A DNA stretch of 64,000 nt from Catellatospora bangladeshensis (GCF_016862575.1 NZ_BONF01000028.1:109911-173910), one strand, 5' to 3'. Shown: positions 27,354 to 35,387, counted from the stretch's first letter. The notes: generated from the sequence alone by a model not told the origin. Program-made: numbers and translations.

Positions 27354-28274
27354 TCAGCTGGCGCAGATGCTCTGGCCGACGATGAAGTCCCAGTCGGCCG
27401 AGGTCGGCGCGTTCTCCGCGACGAACGCGTCGGTCTTGTCGGGCAGCACTCCGCCGCCGCCGTACGCGTACGCGTGCGCGAACTGCAGCGCGACCTCGGC
27501 GGGAGCCGAGAACGACGCCGCGGCGCCCGCACTGAGCAGCGCCTTGCCGGGCGGGCATGCCGCTGTCGCGTTCTTCGTCGACTCCGAGTCGTCCTGCGGG
27601 CTCGGGGTCATGACGATCTCGTAGCCGGCCGGTGCGGTGGCGCATACGGCCCAGGCCCAGATGCTCCAGTCCCCGCTGTAGCCGCCGGGTTCCTCGTGCG
27701 CCTGCGCGTAGACCCGGGTGCCGTCGGTCGAGGCCCGCATGACCTGCAGGCCGGCGTGGCCGTAGGCGTTGTACACGGTCGCGCCGCTGCCGACGACCTT
27801 GCGGCCGTTGGTGCAGGTCGCGGTCGCCAGCTGCACCGAGGCGCTCGATGACACCGTGTACCCGTAGGCGATCGTCATGTTGGCCAGCGCGGGCGCGCAG
27901 ATGGCGGTCGCGCGGGCGCCCCAGTCGTCGAGCGCGCCGGTCGGATCGTTCACGGTGACCTCGTAGAAGTCCTCCCCGTACAGCGGCCTGACCGGCTGCA
28001 TCTGGGTGATGACGAGGCCGTCGTTGATCTGGCTGCCGAGCACCCCGCCGCCCCCGCCGATGACCCGGGTGCCGGACGGGCAGGTGGCCCGCTCAGTCTT
28101 GCTCGTCGCCGGACCGAAGTTGAAGGAGGCGGTGTCGTCGGTCACGTCGGTGATGCCGGACACGGCCTGGGCGGGCACGGCCGTGAGCGTGGTGGCCAGG
28201 ATGGCGGCGAGGGCCAACCCGCTCGTCAGGAAGGCGCGGCGCCGACGGACATGCGGTCTGGATGTGCCGGTCAT
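27354..28274 (-). CDS. Secreted protein of unknown function with three Cys/Gly repeats
   Basis: The 306-residue product has a twin-arginine-like basic start (RRRRAF) and a hydrophobic signal peptide ending in AQA (about 36). The mature part contains three similar units beginning ATCPSGTRVIGGGGGV, ATCTNGRKVVGSGATV and AACPPGKALLSAGA, each followed about 70 residues later by an alternating W/A-x-C-A strand (ATAICAPA, WAVCATAP, VGQSICAS). Each unit thus holds a probable disulfide pair, giving a threefold beta-rich fold. Proteins with this A-x-C-P-x-G-x-x-x-x-G-G-G pattern are widespread in actinobacteria but functionally unassigned. It is convergent with the RHS gene and shares its terminator. 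I do not recognise an active site. Confidence 0.75.
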   Translation of the reverse strand: MTGTSRPHVRRRRAFLTSGLALAAILATTLTAVPAQAVSGITDVTDDTASFNFGPATSKTERATCPSGTRVIGGGGGVLGSQINDGLVITQMQPVRPLYGEDFYEVTVNDPTGALDDWGARATAICAPALANMTIAYGYTVSSSASVQLATATCTNGRKVVGSGATVYNAYGHAGLQVMRASTDGTRVYAQAHEEPGGYSGDWSIWAWAVCATAPAGYEIVMTPSPQDDSESTKNATAACPPGKALLSAGAAASFSAPAEVALQFAHAYAYGGGGVLPDKTDAFVAENAPTSADWDFIVGQSICAS

Positions 28275-28580
28275 GGGTGTCCCTTCGCAGCTGACGAGGC
28301 CGGGTGCCTCGCCCGCAGAGGTTCGCAGGCGCCCGTCAGCGTGGCGTCATGGCCGCGTCATCCACCCCCGCGCCTCCGGCGCGGCTCCGGCCGCTCAGGC
28401 GTCGTCACCCGGACGGGTCAACGGCTGGTTAAACCGGGTGATGTTTCTCGGAACTTGCTGCAGTGTGGGTCGCTGCGATGAGTTTTGTCGGTGCGACCGG
28501 TCAGTGTTGGTATGACGACGACCGCCGCCAGGTCCACCGGCCCTGCCCGCTCACTCCCCCCACAACCCGATCGAGGTACC

Positions 28581-30038
28581 GTGCCCAGCCAGCTGCTCGA
28601 CTCACCCGCCAAGTCCGCGACCCCGATCTCAGGTGGCACGCCGCCCGTGGTCCGGCTGCTCGTGCTGGCCACGTTCATCGTCATCCTCAATGAGACGATC
28701 ATGATCAACGCGATCCCGAACCTGATGGACGCGTTGAAGATCACAGAACAGACCGCGCAATGGCTCTCGACCGCGTTCATGCTGACCATGGCCGCAGTGA
28801 TCCCGATCACCGGCTGGTTCCTGCAGCGCGTGTCCACCCGCGGCGCGTACGCCACGGCGATGGGCCTGTTCCTGCTCGGCACCGCGTCGGCCATCGTCGC
28901 GCCGAGCTTCGAGGTGCTCCTCGCCGCCCGCATCATCCAGGCGTCGGGCACCGCGGTGATGATGCCGCTGCTGATGACCACGCTGATGCACGTGGTGGCC
29001 GAGCGGGACCGGGGCAGGGTGATGGGCAACGTCAGCCTGGCGATCTCCGTCGCGCCCGCGATGGGCCCGGCGCTGTCCGGCGTGATCCTCAACTTCGGGT
29101 CCTGGCGCCTGCTGTTCGCCGTGGTGCTCCCCATCGCCGCCGTGATCACCTGGGGCGGCCTGAAGCAGCTCCAGAACGTCGGCGAGCCCGAGGTCAGCAC
29201 GATCGACTGGTTCAGCGTGGCGCTGGCCGCGCTCGGCTTCGGCGGCCTGGTCTACGGGCTCAGCCGATTCCAGGGCGGCAACATCGGCCTCGCCGCCGGC
29301 ATCGTCGCGGCCGGGCTGGCCGCCATCGCGGTCTTCGTCTTCCGCCAGCTGTCGCTGCAGAGGCACGGATCGCCGCTGATGGACCTGCGGACGCTCAAGC
29401 ACCGCACGTACACCGTCGCGCTCATCCTGATGTCGGTCGCCTTCATGGCGATGCTCGGCTCGATGATCCTGCTGCCGCTGTACCTGCAGAACCTTCGCGG
29501 GCTCAGCGCCCTGCAGGCCGGGCTGCTCGTCATGCCCGGCAGCCTCGCCATGGGCCTGCTCGGGCCGACCGTGGGCCGCCTGTTCGACCGGTTCGGCGGC
29601 CGGGTGCTGGTCGTCCCCGGCGCGATCGCGATCAGCCTGTCGCTCGCCGGCTTCACCCAGGTCTCGATGACCATGCCGTACTGGCAGCTCCTCGCGCTGC
29701 ACGCGCTGCTGATGATCGGCCTTGCCGCGACCTTCACGCCGGTCTTCACGCTGGGGCTCGGGGCGGTCCCGCCGCACCTGTACGCCCACGGCAGCTCGAT
29801 CCTGGGCACCTTGCAGCAGGTGGCGGCCGCCTTCGGCACCGCGCTCGTGGTCACGGTGATGAGCGCGCGAGCCGAGTCGCTGAAGGCGGAGGGCGTCGCC
29901 GCCGCGGCCGCCAGCCTCGACGGCATGCGGCTGGCGTTCGTGATCGGCGTGGTGCTGTCCGTCGCCGTGATCATCACCGCGCTGCTCCTCCCGGCGAGGG
30001 CGGACAGCAGCGCCGCGGGCGTGGGGCACGGCCACTGA
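28581..30038 (+). CDS. MFS multidrug exporter, DHA2 (EmrB/QacA) family
   Basis: Proton-driven export of drugs or metabolites across the cytoplasmic membrane. The protein has about 14 hydrophobic helices. DHA2 marks are the first helix with LATFIVILNETIMINAIPNL (variant of the D-x-T-I-V-N-V-A-L-P motif), QWLSTAFMLTMAAVIPITGW, and the motif-C-like AISVAPAMGPALSGVIL in helix 5. The usual acidic residue of helix 1 is N-E here. GTG 28581 is used because GAGG sits just upstream and the protein then begins shortly before helix 1; ATG 28512 would add 23 Pro/Ser/Thr-rich residues. No regulator is divergent; a 300-base gap precedes it. Substrate is unknown. Confidence 0.85.
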   Translation: MPSQLLDSPAKSATPISGGTPPVVRLLVLATFIVILNETIMINAIPNLMDALKITEQTAQWLSTAFMLTMAAVIPITGWFLQRVSTRGAYATAMGLFLLGTASAIVAPSFEVLLAARIIQASGTAVMMPLLMTTLMHVVAERDRGRVMGNVSLAISVAPAMGPALSGVILNFGSWRLLFAVVLPIAAVITWGGLKQLQNVGEPEVSTIDWFSVALAALGFGGLVYGLSRFQGGNIGLAAGIVAAGLAAIAVFVFRQLSLQRHGSPLMDLRTLKHRTYTVALILMSVAFMAMLGSMILLPLYLQNLRGLSALQAGLLVMPGSLAMGLLGPTVGRLFDRFGGRVLVVPGAIAISLSLAGFTQVSMTMPYWQLLALHALLMIGLAATFTPVFTLGLGAVPPHLYAHGSSILGTLQQVAAAFGTALVVTVMSARAESLKAEGVAAAAASLDGMRLAFVIGVVLSVAVIITALLLPARADSSAAGVGHGH

Positions 30039-30082
30039 GAGCAGCGCGGATCCGGCGGCAGGCCGGGCCGGGCCGCAGCGCC

Positions 30083-30170
30083 GATAACACAGCGGTTATC
30101 CGCCTTTGCGGGGTTCGCCGTTGATCGGCGCCGGCCCGGCCGCGATCGTGGAGTCGTCACATGATCGTGG
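30083..30170. promoter_or_regulatory. GATAAC palindrome and GATCGTGG direct repeats before the VOC gene
   Basis: GATAAC (30083-30088) and GTTATC (30095-30100) form an inverted repeat six bases apart. GATCGTGG occurs at 30144-30151 and again at 30163-30170, two helical turns apart, and just ahead of the ribosome-binding site of the VOC gene. These are candidate operators; no regulator is linked to them by the sequence. Confidence 0.3.
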
Positions 30171-30189
30171 TTCGCGCCAGGAGGTACGC

Positions 30190-30609
30190 ATGAAGTTCAC
30201 GTTGGTCGGCATGGCGGTCGCGGCGGAGTCGCCGGCCGCGAGCGCGGCGTGGTTCGCCGAGCATTTCGGGTTCGTGGTCGGGGTCGACCTGGGCTGGTAC
30301 GTCAACACCCAGCACGCCGAGCACCCGAACCTGAGCCTGGACTTCGTCCAGCGCGACCACGCGTCGTGGCCGGAGGCGACCCGTGGCCGGACGGTGGCCG
30401 GCACGCTGCTGGCGTTCCTGGTGGCCGATGTCGACGCCGAACACGCCCGCCTGTCGGCCGCCGGGCTGGAGGTGGTCCTGCCGCCGGTCACCGAGCCGTG
30501 GGGGCAGCGCCGGTTCCAGCTCGCCGGACCGGACGGGCTGCTGGTCGAGGTGCTGCAGTCGGTCGCGCCGGATCCGCGGTGGCTGGCCGACAACGGGTTC
30601 GGCGCCTGA
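30190..30609 (+). CDS. VOC (glyoxalase/bleomycin resistance) family protein
   Basis: The 139-residue protein shows one complete VOC fold made of two beta-alpha-beta-beta-beta modules. MKFTLVGMAVAAESPAASAAWFAEHFGFVV is split as a first strand, helix and strand; the second module has FLVADVDAEHARLSAAG and ends with FQLAGPDGLLVEVLQ, where Glu is the usual metal ligand. Such proteins bind small molecules (antibiotics, methylglyoxal adducts). The start ATG 30190 has AGGAGG seven bases upstream. A GNAT gene follows after ten bases, so the two form an operon. Substrate cannot be told. Confidence 0.82.
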   Translation: MKFTLVGMAVAAESPAASAAWFAEHFGFVVGVDLGWYVNTQHAEHPNLSLDFVQRDHASWPEATRGRTVAGTLLAFLVADVDAEHARLSAAGLEVVLPPVTEPWGQRRFQLAGPDGLLVEVLQSVAPDPRWLADNGFGA

Positions 30610-30619
30610 GGTGGCCGTG

Positions 30620-31102
30620 ATGATCGAAACCGAGCGGCTGCGGCTGCAACCGCTGACCCGCGAGCAGGCCGAGCAGGTGGTGGCCGGGGAACGGGCCGGA
30701 CAGGCCTGGTCGGCGGGTTACCCGCGCGAGGACGACCAGGACGTGGCCCGGATGGCGCTGGCCCACCCGGCGGCCGAGCCGCCGTTCGGCCCGCTGCAGA
30801 TCGTGGCGCGCGACAGTGGGCTGGTCGTCGGCGGTATCGGCTTCTTCGGCCCGCCGGACGCCGACGGTGTGGTCGAGCTGGGCTACGGGGTGGCGCCCGA
30901 GGCCGAGGGGCGCGGCTATGCCACGGAGGCGCTGCGCGGCCTGCTGCGGTATGCGTTCAGCACCGGCCGGGTGCGCCGGGCGATCGCCGACACGGCCCAC
31001 GGGAACGTCGGCTCGCAGCGGGTGATGGAGAAGGCGGGCATGCGCCAGACCCGCTCCGACGACCGCCTGCGCTACTACGAGACCACCGCCCCCGCGGCCT
31101 GA
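30620..31102 (+). CDS. GNAT family N-acetyltransferase (RimJ/RimL type)
   Basis: The 160-residue protein starts IETERLRLQPLTREQ, the standard first strand of RimJ/RimL-type acetyltransferases. It has the acetyl-CoA pyrophosphate loop as GYGVAPEAEGRGYATEALRG (Q/R-x-x-G-x-G/A form) and the closing N-x-x-S-x-R-V-M-E-K-A-G-M motif. The enzyme transfers acetyl from acetyl-CoA to an amine of a small molecule or protein N-terminus. ATG 30620 is preceded by GTG 30617; GAGGTGG overlaps the upstream stop. It forms an operon with the VOC protein, which could suggest a joint detoxification role (inference). Confidence 0.88.
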   Translation: MIETERLRLQPLTREQAEQVVAGERAGQAWSAGYPREDDQDVARMALAHPAAEPPFGPLQIVARDSGLVVGGIGFFGPPDADGVVELGYGVAPEAEGRGYATEALRGLLRYAFSTGRVRRAIADTAHGNVGSQRVMEKAGMRQTRSDDRLRYYETTAPAA

Positions 31103-31137
31103 CGGATCGCGGGGACCTCGCCTCGACGGCGGCGGCG

Positions 31138-32058
31138 TCAGTGCCCGGCGGCGCCGTCGCGAGGCGCGGCATAGACCCGGGGCCCCGACGCCGCCGCCAC
31201 CTCGACGAAAGCCTGAGCCCGCGGATGCAGGTCGCCGGTACGCCATACCAGCGCCCACTCGGTGACCGGCGCGTCGTGGATCGGCACCCACACCACGCCC
31301 GGGTGGGAGAAGTAGTGCAGCCCGTGCTCGTTCATGGGTGTGACGCACCGGCCCGCCGCCACCTGGGTCAGCACCTCGTGGAACGTCGTGACTACCGGTC
31401 CGCGGGGCACCGGCTGCCCGCTCGGCGTTAACCGCGGCAGCATCGCCTCGGTCCAGTAGCCGGGCGCGGGCGGCGCGGGGTCGACGACCGTGCGCCCGGC
31501 GAAGTCCTCCATCGACACCGCGCCGCGGCCGGCCAGCTCGTGACCGGCCCACACGCCCATCAGCCGGCCCTCGGTGAGCAGCACGGGCCCCTCGGTCAGG
31601 TCGGGTTCGCGCACCTGCCGCCAGACCAGGATCAGATCGAGCTCGCCTGAGCGCAGCGCCGCGAACGGATCGCTGAACAGGATCTCCCGCGTCGCCACGT
31701 CGCATCCCGGACTGCCGGCCGTGAACCTGCCGATCACGTCGCGGATCTCGTGTCCGACGACCCCCATGACACCGAGCCGTACCGTCCCGGCCATACCCCG
31801 GGTCGACTCGGACGCGCGTGCCAGGCCCTTGCGGATCGCGTCATACCCCGCACGGAGATCGTCTCGCAGCTGCTCGCCCAGCGGCGTCAAAGTCACGGCG
31901 CGGCTGGTGCGCTCGAACAGCGTCCCGCCGATCCGGCGTTCCTGCACCTTGATCGCCTGGCTCACCCGCGCCTGAGAGACGTGCAGCCGCTCGGCGGTCC
32001 GGCCGAAGTGCAGCTCCTCGGCGAGCGTCAAGAAGATCTCGATGTCGCGCAGCTCCAC
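31138..32058 (-). CDS. LysR family transcriptional regulator
   Basis: The 306-residue protein has the N-terminal winged HTH (MELRDIEIFLTLAEELHFGR, AERLHVSQARVSQAIKVQER, FERTSRAVTLTPLG) followed by a two-lobed effector domain beginning VRLGVMGVVGHEIRDVI. LysR regulators bind DNA as tetramers and respond to a small ligand in the C-terminal cleft. GTG 32058 is the start. It is convergent with the VOC-GNAT pair, and the upstream gene is on the same strand, so there is no divergent target gene in the usual place. The target is unknown. Confidence 0.92.
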   Translation of the reverse strand: MELRDIEIFLTLAEELHFGRTAERLHVSQARVSQAIKVQERRIGGTLFERTSRAVTLTPLGEQLRDDLRAGYDAIRKGLARASESTRGMAGTVRLGVMGVVGHEIRDVIGRFTAGSPGCDVATREILFSDPFAALRSGELDLILVWRQVREPDLTEGPVLLTEGRLMGVWAGHELAGRGAVSMEDFAGRTVVDPAPPAPGYWTEAMLPRLTPSGQPVPRGPVVTTFHEVLTQVAAGRCVTPMNEHGLHYFSHPGVVWVPIHDAPVTEWALVWRTGDLHPRAQAFVEVAAASGPRVYAAPRDGAAGH

Positions 32059-32180
32059 GCATTCTCCCGCCGCATGACACTCAGTTCATGGACCATCCGG
32101 ATCCAGGTCATGGATGCTACCGGCCATGGGAGCTGGGTGGAGCCGGCGCCGGCCGAGCCCGCCCGGTTCGCGCCGGGGGA

Positions 32181-32378
32181 TCAGTCGCGGCTGACGCGGC
32201 GGGAGTTGCGCTGCGCGTCGTCGGCGATCAGCACCGTGGCGACCAGGCCCGCGACGACGATGCTCAGGAACCAGGTGTCGTCATCAGACAGCCAGGCGGT
32301 GAACGGCGCATACGCTGCCATCAGCAAGAACGCGGCCCACAGTCCCCGCCGCTGTCCGCGGCTCAGAAATCCAGTCAC
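32181..32378 (-). CDS. Small two-helix membrane protein of unknown function
   Basis: The 65-residue product starts MTGFLSRGQRRGLWAAFLLM and contains two hydrophobic segments (about 13-29 and 36-52) joined by a polar loop SDDDTWF, with a basic end (RNSRRVSRD). This looks like a hairpin membrane protein. GTG 32378 is the start. It stands between LysR and the DUF4097 gene on the same strand. I do not recognise a family; codon use is typical, so I think it is expressed. Confidence 0.5.
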   Translation of the reverse strand: MTGFLSRGQRRGLWAAFLLMAAYAPFTAWLSDDDTWFLSIVVAGLVATVLIADDAQRNSRRVSRD

Positions 32379-32469
32379 CCGAAGAGGGTGCCACCGTCAG
32401 ATGACGATCGTGCACACTCGATCGGATGAATCTGGTCACAATCAGGTTTAACCACGGGACTGAACAGTG

Positions 32470-32507
32470 CGGCGGAGCGCCCTCCCGGCGGGGAGGGCGC
32501 TCCGCCG
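32470..32507 (-). terminator. 17-bp perfect hairpin after the DUF4097 gene
   Basis: The arms 32470-32486 and 32491-32507 are exact complements (core GGAGCGCCCTCCC) with the loop GGCG. It begins ten bases past the stop codon of the minus-strand DUF4097 gene. No T-run follows. Confidence 0.7.
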
Positions 32508-32516
32508 CGGTCTGGG

Positions 32517-33185
32517 TCAGAGGCTGCGGGCGGTGATGTCGCCCTGCGAGGTGGTGGCGTGGATGTCGAGCGTGGTGGTGCCGTCGTTGCGCAGGCCGTT
32601 GCTGATGCGGCCGTAGGTCGTGCCGGCGTCCAGGGTGGCCGAGACGCCCACGGCCGCGGTGACCGAGATGTCGCCGGACTGGGTGCGGAGCACGACGGTG
32701 CCGCGAACGGCCTCGCCGATCCGGATGTCGCCCCGCGGGGTGCTGATCTCCGCGGGCCCGGTCAGCCGGCCGACCTCGACGTCGCCGTCGACGGCGGTCA
32801 GCCGGACACCGGCGGCCTCGTCGATCTTGATCTGGCGGTACGCGCCCTCGAAGGCGACGTCGCCGAGGCGCCCGACGCCGCGCAGCTCGGCGGCGGCGGT
32901 CCGGCCCTCGACCCGCGACCCCGCGGGCAGCTGGACGGTGACCTCCACCGATCCGGACTGGCCGAAGAGCTGTTTCTTCGGCTCGGCGGTGTGGATCCGC
33001 AGCACGCCGTCGGCGTACGCGACGCTGGTCTGCGCGGCGGCCTCGACGTCGCGGCTGCTGCCCGGGTCGGCGGGGCGGACTTCGACGACGGTGTCGGCAC
33101 GCGTGGCGGCGATGAGCTGCACGCGCCCGGCCGGGATGTCGAGGACGGCGGCGATCGGGGCGGGGGTGTCGAACTGCTGCATCAT
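32517..33185 (-). CDS. DUF4097 family beta-strand-repeat protein
   Basis: The 222-residue protein consists mainly of short repeated beta strands with alternating G-D-I/V-x-I-x-x-A patterns (STPRGDIRIGEAVRGT, RTQSGDISVTAAVG, HATTSQGDITARSL), the mark of DUF4097/putative adhesin proteins that form a right-handed beta-helix-like sheet. No signal peptide or membrane helix is seen, so it should be cytosolic. ATG 33185 is chosen for its GGAGAG site; an ATG at 33218 has none. It is transcribed away from an HTH-MarR regulator, and the shared 230-base intergenic region carries three copies of GTGTTGCA. DUF4097 proteins often accompany stress-sensing regulators; the function here is unknown. Confidence 0.8.
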   Translation of the reverse strand: MMQQFDTPAPIAAVLDIPAGRVQLIAATRADTVVEVRPADPGSSRDVEAAAQTSVAYADGVLRIHTAEPKKQLFGQSGSVEVTVQLPAGSRVEGRTAAAELRGVGRLGDVAFEGAYRQIKIDEAAGVRLTAVDGDVEVGRLTGPAEISTPRGDIRIGEAVRGTVVLRTQSGDISVTAAVGVSATLDAGTTYGRISNGLRNDGTTTLDIHATTSQGDITARSL

Positions 33186-33300
33186 GCTCTCCGATGTTCG
33201 GAAGGTTGTTTCTGACATCGGAAACGCTACGTTGCTTTCCATCCGGCGGCAACTAAGTCGTTGCACTTTGGATCTGAAATCGCAGGTGAAGAGGCAGAAA

Positions 33301-33377
33301 GTGTTGCAATGGACTTGATTTGAATGCAACACTGTTTCCATCGTGTGTTGCAATGGATGGGAAGTGAACGCTATAGT
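33301..33377 (+). promoter_or_regulatory. Operator array GTGTTGCA with an overlapping sigma70-type promoter
   Basis: GTGTTGCA occurs at 33301-33308 and 33345-33352 and inverted (TGCAACAC) at 33325-33332. The third copy overlaps TTGCAA (33349-33354), a -35 element that sits exactly 17 bases before TATAGT (33372-33377), the -10 of the regulator gene starting at 33419. A regulator bound to the copies would hide the -35, so negative autoregulation is likely. A weaker minus-strand -10 (TTAGTT) about 60 bases further left could serve the DUF4097 gene. Confidence 0.75.
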
Positions 33378-33418
33378 GCGAGGTCGGTGGCCAGCACGGG
33401 GAACACGAGGAGATCGCG

Positions 33419-34159
33419 ATGCCGGGAGGCAGGCTCAGCCAGCAGGAACGTCAGCAGATCGCGTCGGGGCTGGCCGACGACCTGCCGTACGCCGAGATCG
33501 CCCGGCGGCTGGACCGTCCGACCTCGACGGTCACCCGGGAGGTGATGCGCAACGGCGGCCCCCTCGCATACCGGGCCGAGCTGGCGCATCGCGCGACGGA
33601 GCGCCGCGCCCACCGGCGCAGGCCCGCCGCCACGCGCGGGCCGGCGTCGGCTCCGCACCCGCACGGGCGTGACGCCGCGGCCGTCGCGGATTATGAGGAG
33701 CAGCTCACCACGGTCCTCGTGGCCACGGGTGTGCCGAGGATGGCGGCCCGGGTGCTGACCGTCCTGTTCACCGCGGACGCGGGCAGCGTCACCGCGTCTC
33801 AGCTCGCCCAGCGGCTGCAGGTCAGCCCGGCGTCCATCTCCAAGGCGATCGCGTTCCTGGACAGCCAGAGCCTCGTCCGCCGGGAGCGCGACGAGCGCCG
33901 CCGCGACCGCTACGTCGTCGACGACGAGCTCTTCTACCAGGCGACGATCGCCGGCGCCCGCTCCAACGACCAGCTCGTCGCCACCGCCCGCCAGGGTGCC
34001 GCCGTCCTCGGCGCGGACAGTCCCGCCGCCCAGCGGCTGGAGAACGTCGCCCGGTTCCTGGACTTCATCAGCGAGAGCATCCTCCGCGCCGCCGAGCAGG
34101 CCCGCGCCGTCCTGCACACCAAACCCGCGCCGGCCGGCTCCGATCGCGAGCGGACCTAA
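33419..34159 (+). CDS. Fusion regulator: IS30-like HTH plus MarR/GbsR-type winged helix
   Basis: The 246-residue protein begins with LSQQERQQIASGLADDLPYA and IARRLDRPTSTVTREVMRNG, which is an HTH_38 (IS30 transposase-type) DNA-binding helix pair. After a basic linker (THERRAHRRRPAATRG-like) comes a MarR/GbsR winged helix with VLTVLFTADAGSVTASQLA, LQVSPASISKAIAFL and a basic wing RRERDERRRDRYVV. It ends in a helical dimer segment (FLDFISESILRAAEQARAVL). Two DNA-binding modules in one chain could recognise the widely spaced GTGTTGCA sites upstream. It is divergent from the DUF4097 gene and ATG 33419 follows GGAGATC. The stop overlaps the end of the convergent DUF3291 gene by four bases. Ligand unknown. 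Confidence 0.85.
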   Translation: MPGGRLSQQERQQIASGLADDLPYAEIARRLDRPTSTVTREVMRNGGPLAYRAELAHRATERRAHRRRPAATRGPASAPHPHGRDAAAVADYEEQLTTVLVATGVPRMAARVLTVLFTADAGSVTASQLAQRLQVSPASISKAIAFLDSQSLVRRERDERRRDRYVVDDELFYQATIAGARSNDQLVATARQGAAVLGADSPAAQRLENVARFLDFISESILRAAEQARAVLHTKPAPAGSDRERT

Positions 34160-34611
34160 TCGGAGGCGGCGCCAGCCGGTGCGAAGAACTCCTTGAAGGT
34201 GAACGCCTGCGGCCCGGCGCCCTGCTCGCGGAGCGTGGCGAGCCGGGCCATGCCCTCCGCGGCGGTCGGCCGATGGCCCTCGGCGACCCACCACATCACG
34301 CTGTGGACCTGCACCGACCGCTGGAACCACTCGCGGCGCCGCTGCAGCACGCCGAGGTGGCGGGACCGGTAGACGTAGTTCCACAGGTCGTCGCGGGTGC
34401 GCCAGACGGACATGTTGATCAGCAGGTCGTCGCCGAACTCGTGCTGGTAGGCCACGGCCGAGTCGGTGCCGTCCGCGACGAGCCGCCACACGAACCCGGG
34501 CGCCGCGTCGGCGAGCGCGTTGATCGGGTCGAGCAGGGCGATGAACTCGGCGACTTCGGGGGCGTCGGCGGGGGCGACGAGGCGCCCGACGTTCAGCTGC
34601 GCGAGATGCAT
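34156..34611 (-). CDS. DUF3291 domain protein
   Basis: The 151-residue product begins MHLAQLNVGRLVAPADAPEV and contains the strand FVWRLVADGTDSAV, the ISVWRT-like NMSVWRTRDDLWNYVYR motif, the HLGVLQRRREWF helix and the HSVMWWVAEGHRPTAAEG motif, all diagnostic of DUF3291. The fold is a small ferredoxin-like or EthD-like dimer, and some relatives are linked to haem or quinone monooxygenase-type chemistry, but no function is established. It lies 31 bases downstream of the Cys-rich regulator on the same strand and is probably its partner in one operon. Confidence 0.85.
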   Translation of the reverse strand: MHLAQLNVGRLVAPADAPEVAEFIALLDPINALADAAPGFVWRLVADGTDSAVAYQHEFGDDLLINMSVWRTRDDLWNYVYRSRHLGVLQRRREWFQRSVQVHSVMWWVAEGHRPTAAEGMARLATLREQGAGPQAFTFKEFFAPAGAASD

Positions 34612-34642
34612 GGCCCGAGCGAACCACTCGCACCGTTCTATG

Positions 34643-35269
34643 TCAACGATTATTGTTTTTAGAGAACGAGACGCAGCACTCGCCGGGGCGCGGGTCCAGC
34701 TCCGCGGTCGCGTCCGCCCCCGCGATCCCCTGGCACAGCGCCAGGTTCATCGTGCACACGAGCAGCGGCTCATCCTCGGCGACCTGGTGGAAGGGGCAGT
34801 TGCGCAGGCGTACCCGGCCGTCCTGTTCGTAGGGTTCGTAGCCGCGGGCCCGCAGGGTGTCCAGCCAGCCGCCGGGCCGGTGGGCGCGCTCGCCCGCCAC
34901 GCGGGCCGCGGCCGCCGCGTGATCGCCGGCGTCGGCGCCCTGCACCGCCTCGGCCAGCAGCGCCGCCAGCTGCCCGTAGTCGCGGGCGGGCAGGCTGACC
35001 TGCCGCGGCGTGCGCCCGCGGCGGTAGACCTTCGCGGGGCGGCCGCCGCCCGGACCGGGGCGGGCGTCGGTCAGCCGCATGAAGCCGATCTCCAGCAGGC
35101 CCGCCTCGGCCAGCTTGTCCAAGTGGAAGGCGGCGAGGGTACGCGAGATCCCCACGCCCTCGGCGGCCTCGTTGCGCCCCACCGCGTGCCCCCGGGCCGC
35201 CACGAACTCGTACAGCGCCCGGCGTACCGGCTCGTGCAGGGCGGCAACCGCGCTGAGGTCGTCGTTCAC
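34643..35269 (-). CDS. ArsR/SufR-like winged-helix regulator with C-terminal cysteine cluster
   Basis: Starting at GTG 35269 the 208-residue protein has a winged helix (LHEPVRRALYEFVAARG, ISRTLAAFHLDKLAEAGLL) and then, after a helical dimer region, a C-terminal cluster of Cys residues: NCPFH, LLVCTMN, ALCQG and GECC, with a His close to the first. This layout, with four or five Cys in the last 50 residues, is that of SufR-type regulators, which use an iron-sulfur cluster, and of some metal sensors. A longer reading that starts further upstream (35392) would add about 41 residues with no regulatory signature. It is followed by the DUF3291 gene. Cofactor identity is inference. Confidence 0.8.
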   Translation of the reverse strand: MNDDLSAVAALHEPVRRALYEFVAARGHAVGRNEAAEGVGISRTLAAFHLDKLAEAGLLEIGFMRLTDARPGPGGGRPAKVYRRGRTPRQVSLPARDYGQLAALLAEAVQGADAGDHAAAAARVAGERAHRPGGWLDTLRARGYEPYEQDGRVRLRNCPFHQVAEDEPLLVCTMNLALCQGIAGADATAELDPRPGECCVSFSKNNNR

Positions 35270-35357
35270 CCCCGAATTGTGCCCGGCGGGCGACCGGCCG
35301 TGCACCACGCGGTGGGCCGGGGTCTTGCCGCGAGTCCCCGGGTGCGGTATAGCTTGA

Positions 35358-35387
35358 GTGGGCAGGGAGCGGGTTCTCCCTGCCCAC
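35358..35387 (-). terminator. Hairpin after the TetR gene
   Basis: GTGGGCAGGGAG (35358-35369) and its exact complement (35376-35387) enclose the loop CGGGTT. It lies 30 bases beyond the minus-strand TetR stop and 88 bases ahead of the next minus-strand start. No T-run is present. Confidence 0.6.

Noticed and set aside
31103..31160. Hairpin-like sequence between the GNAT and LysR genes
   Set aside because: The arms are interrupted and lie mostly inside the LysR coding end, so a terminator call is not supported.
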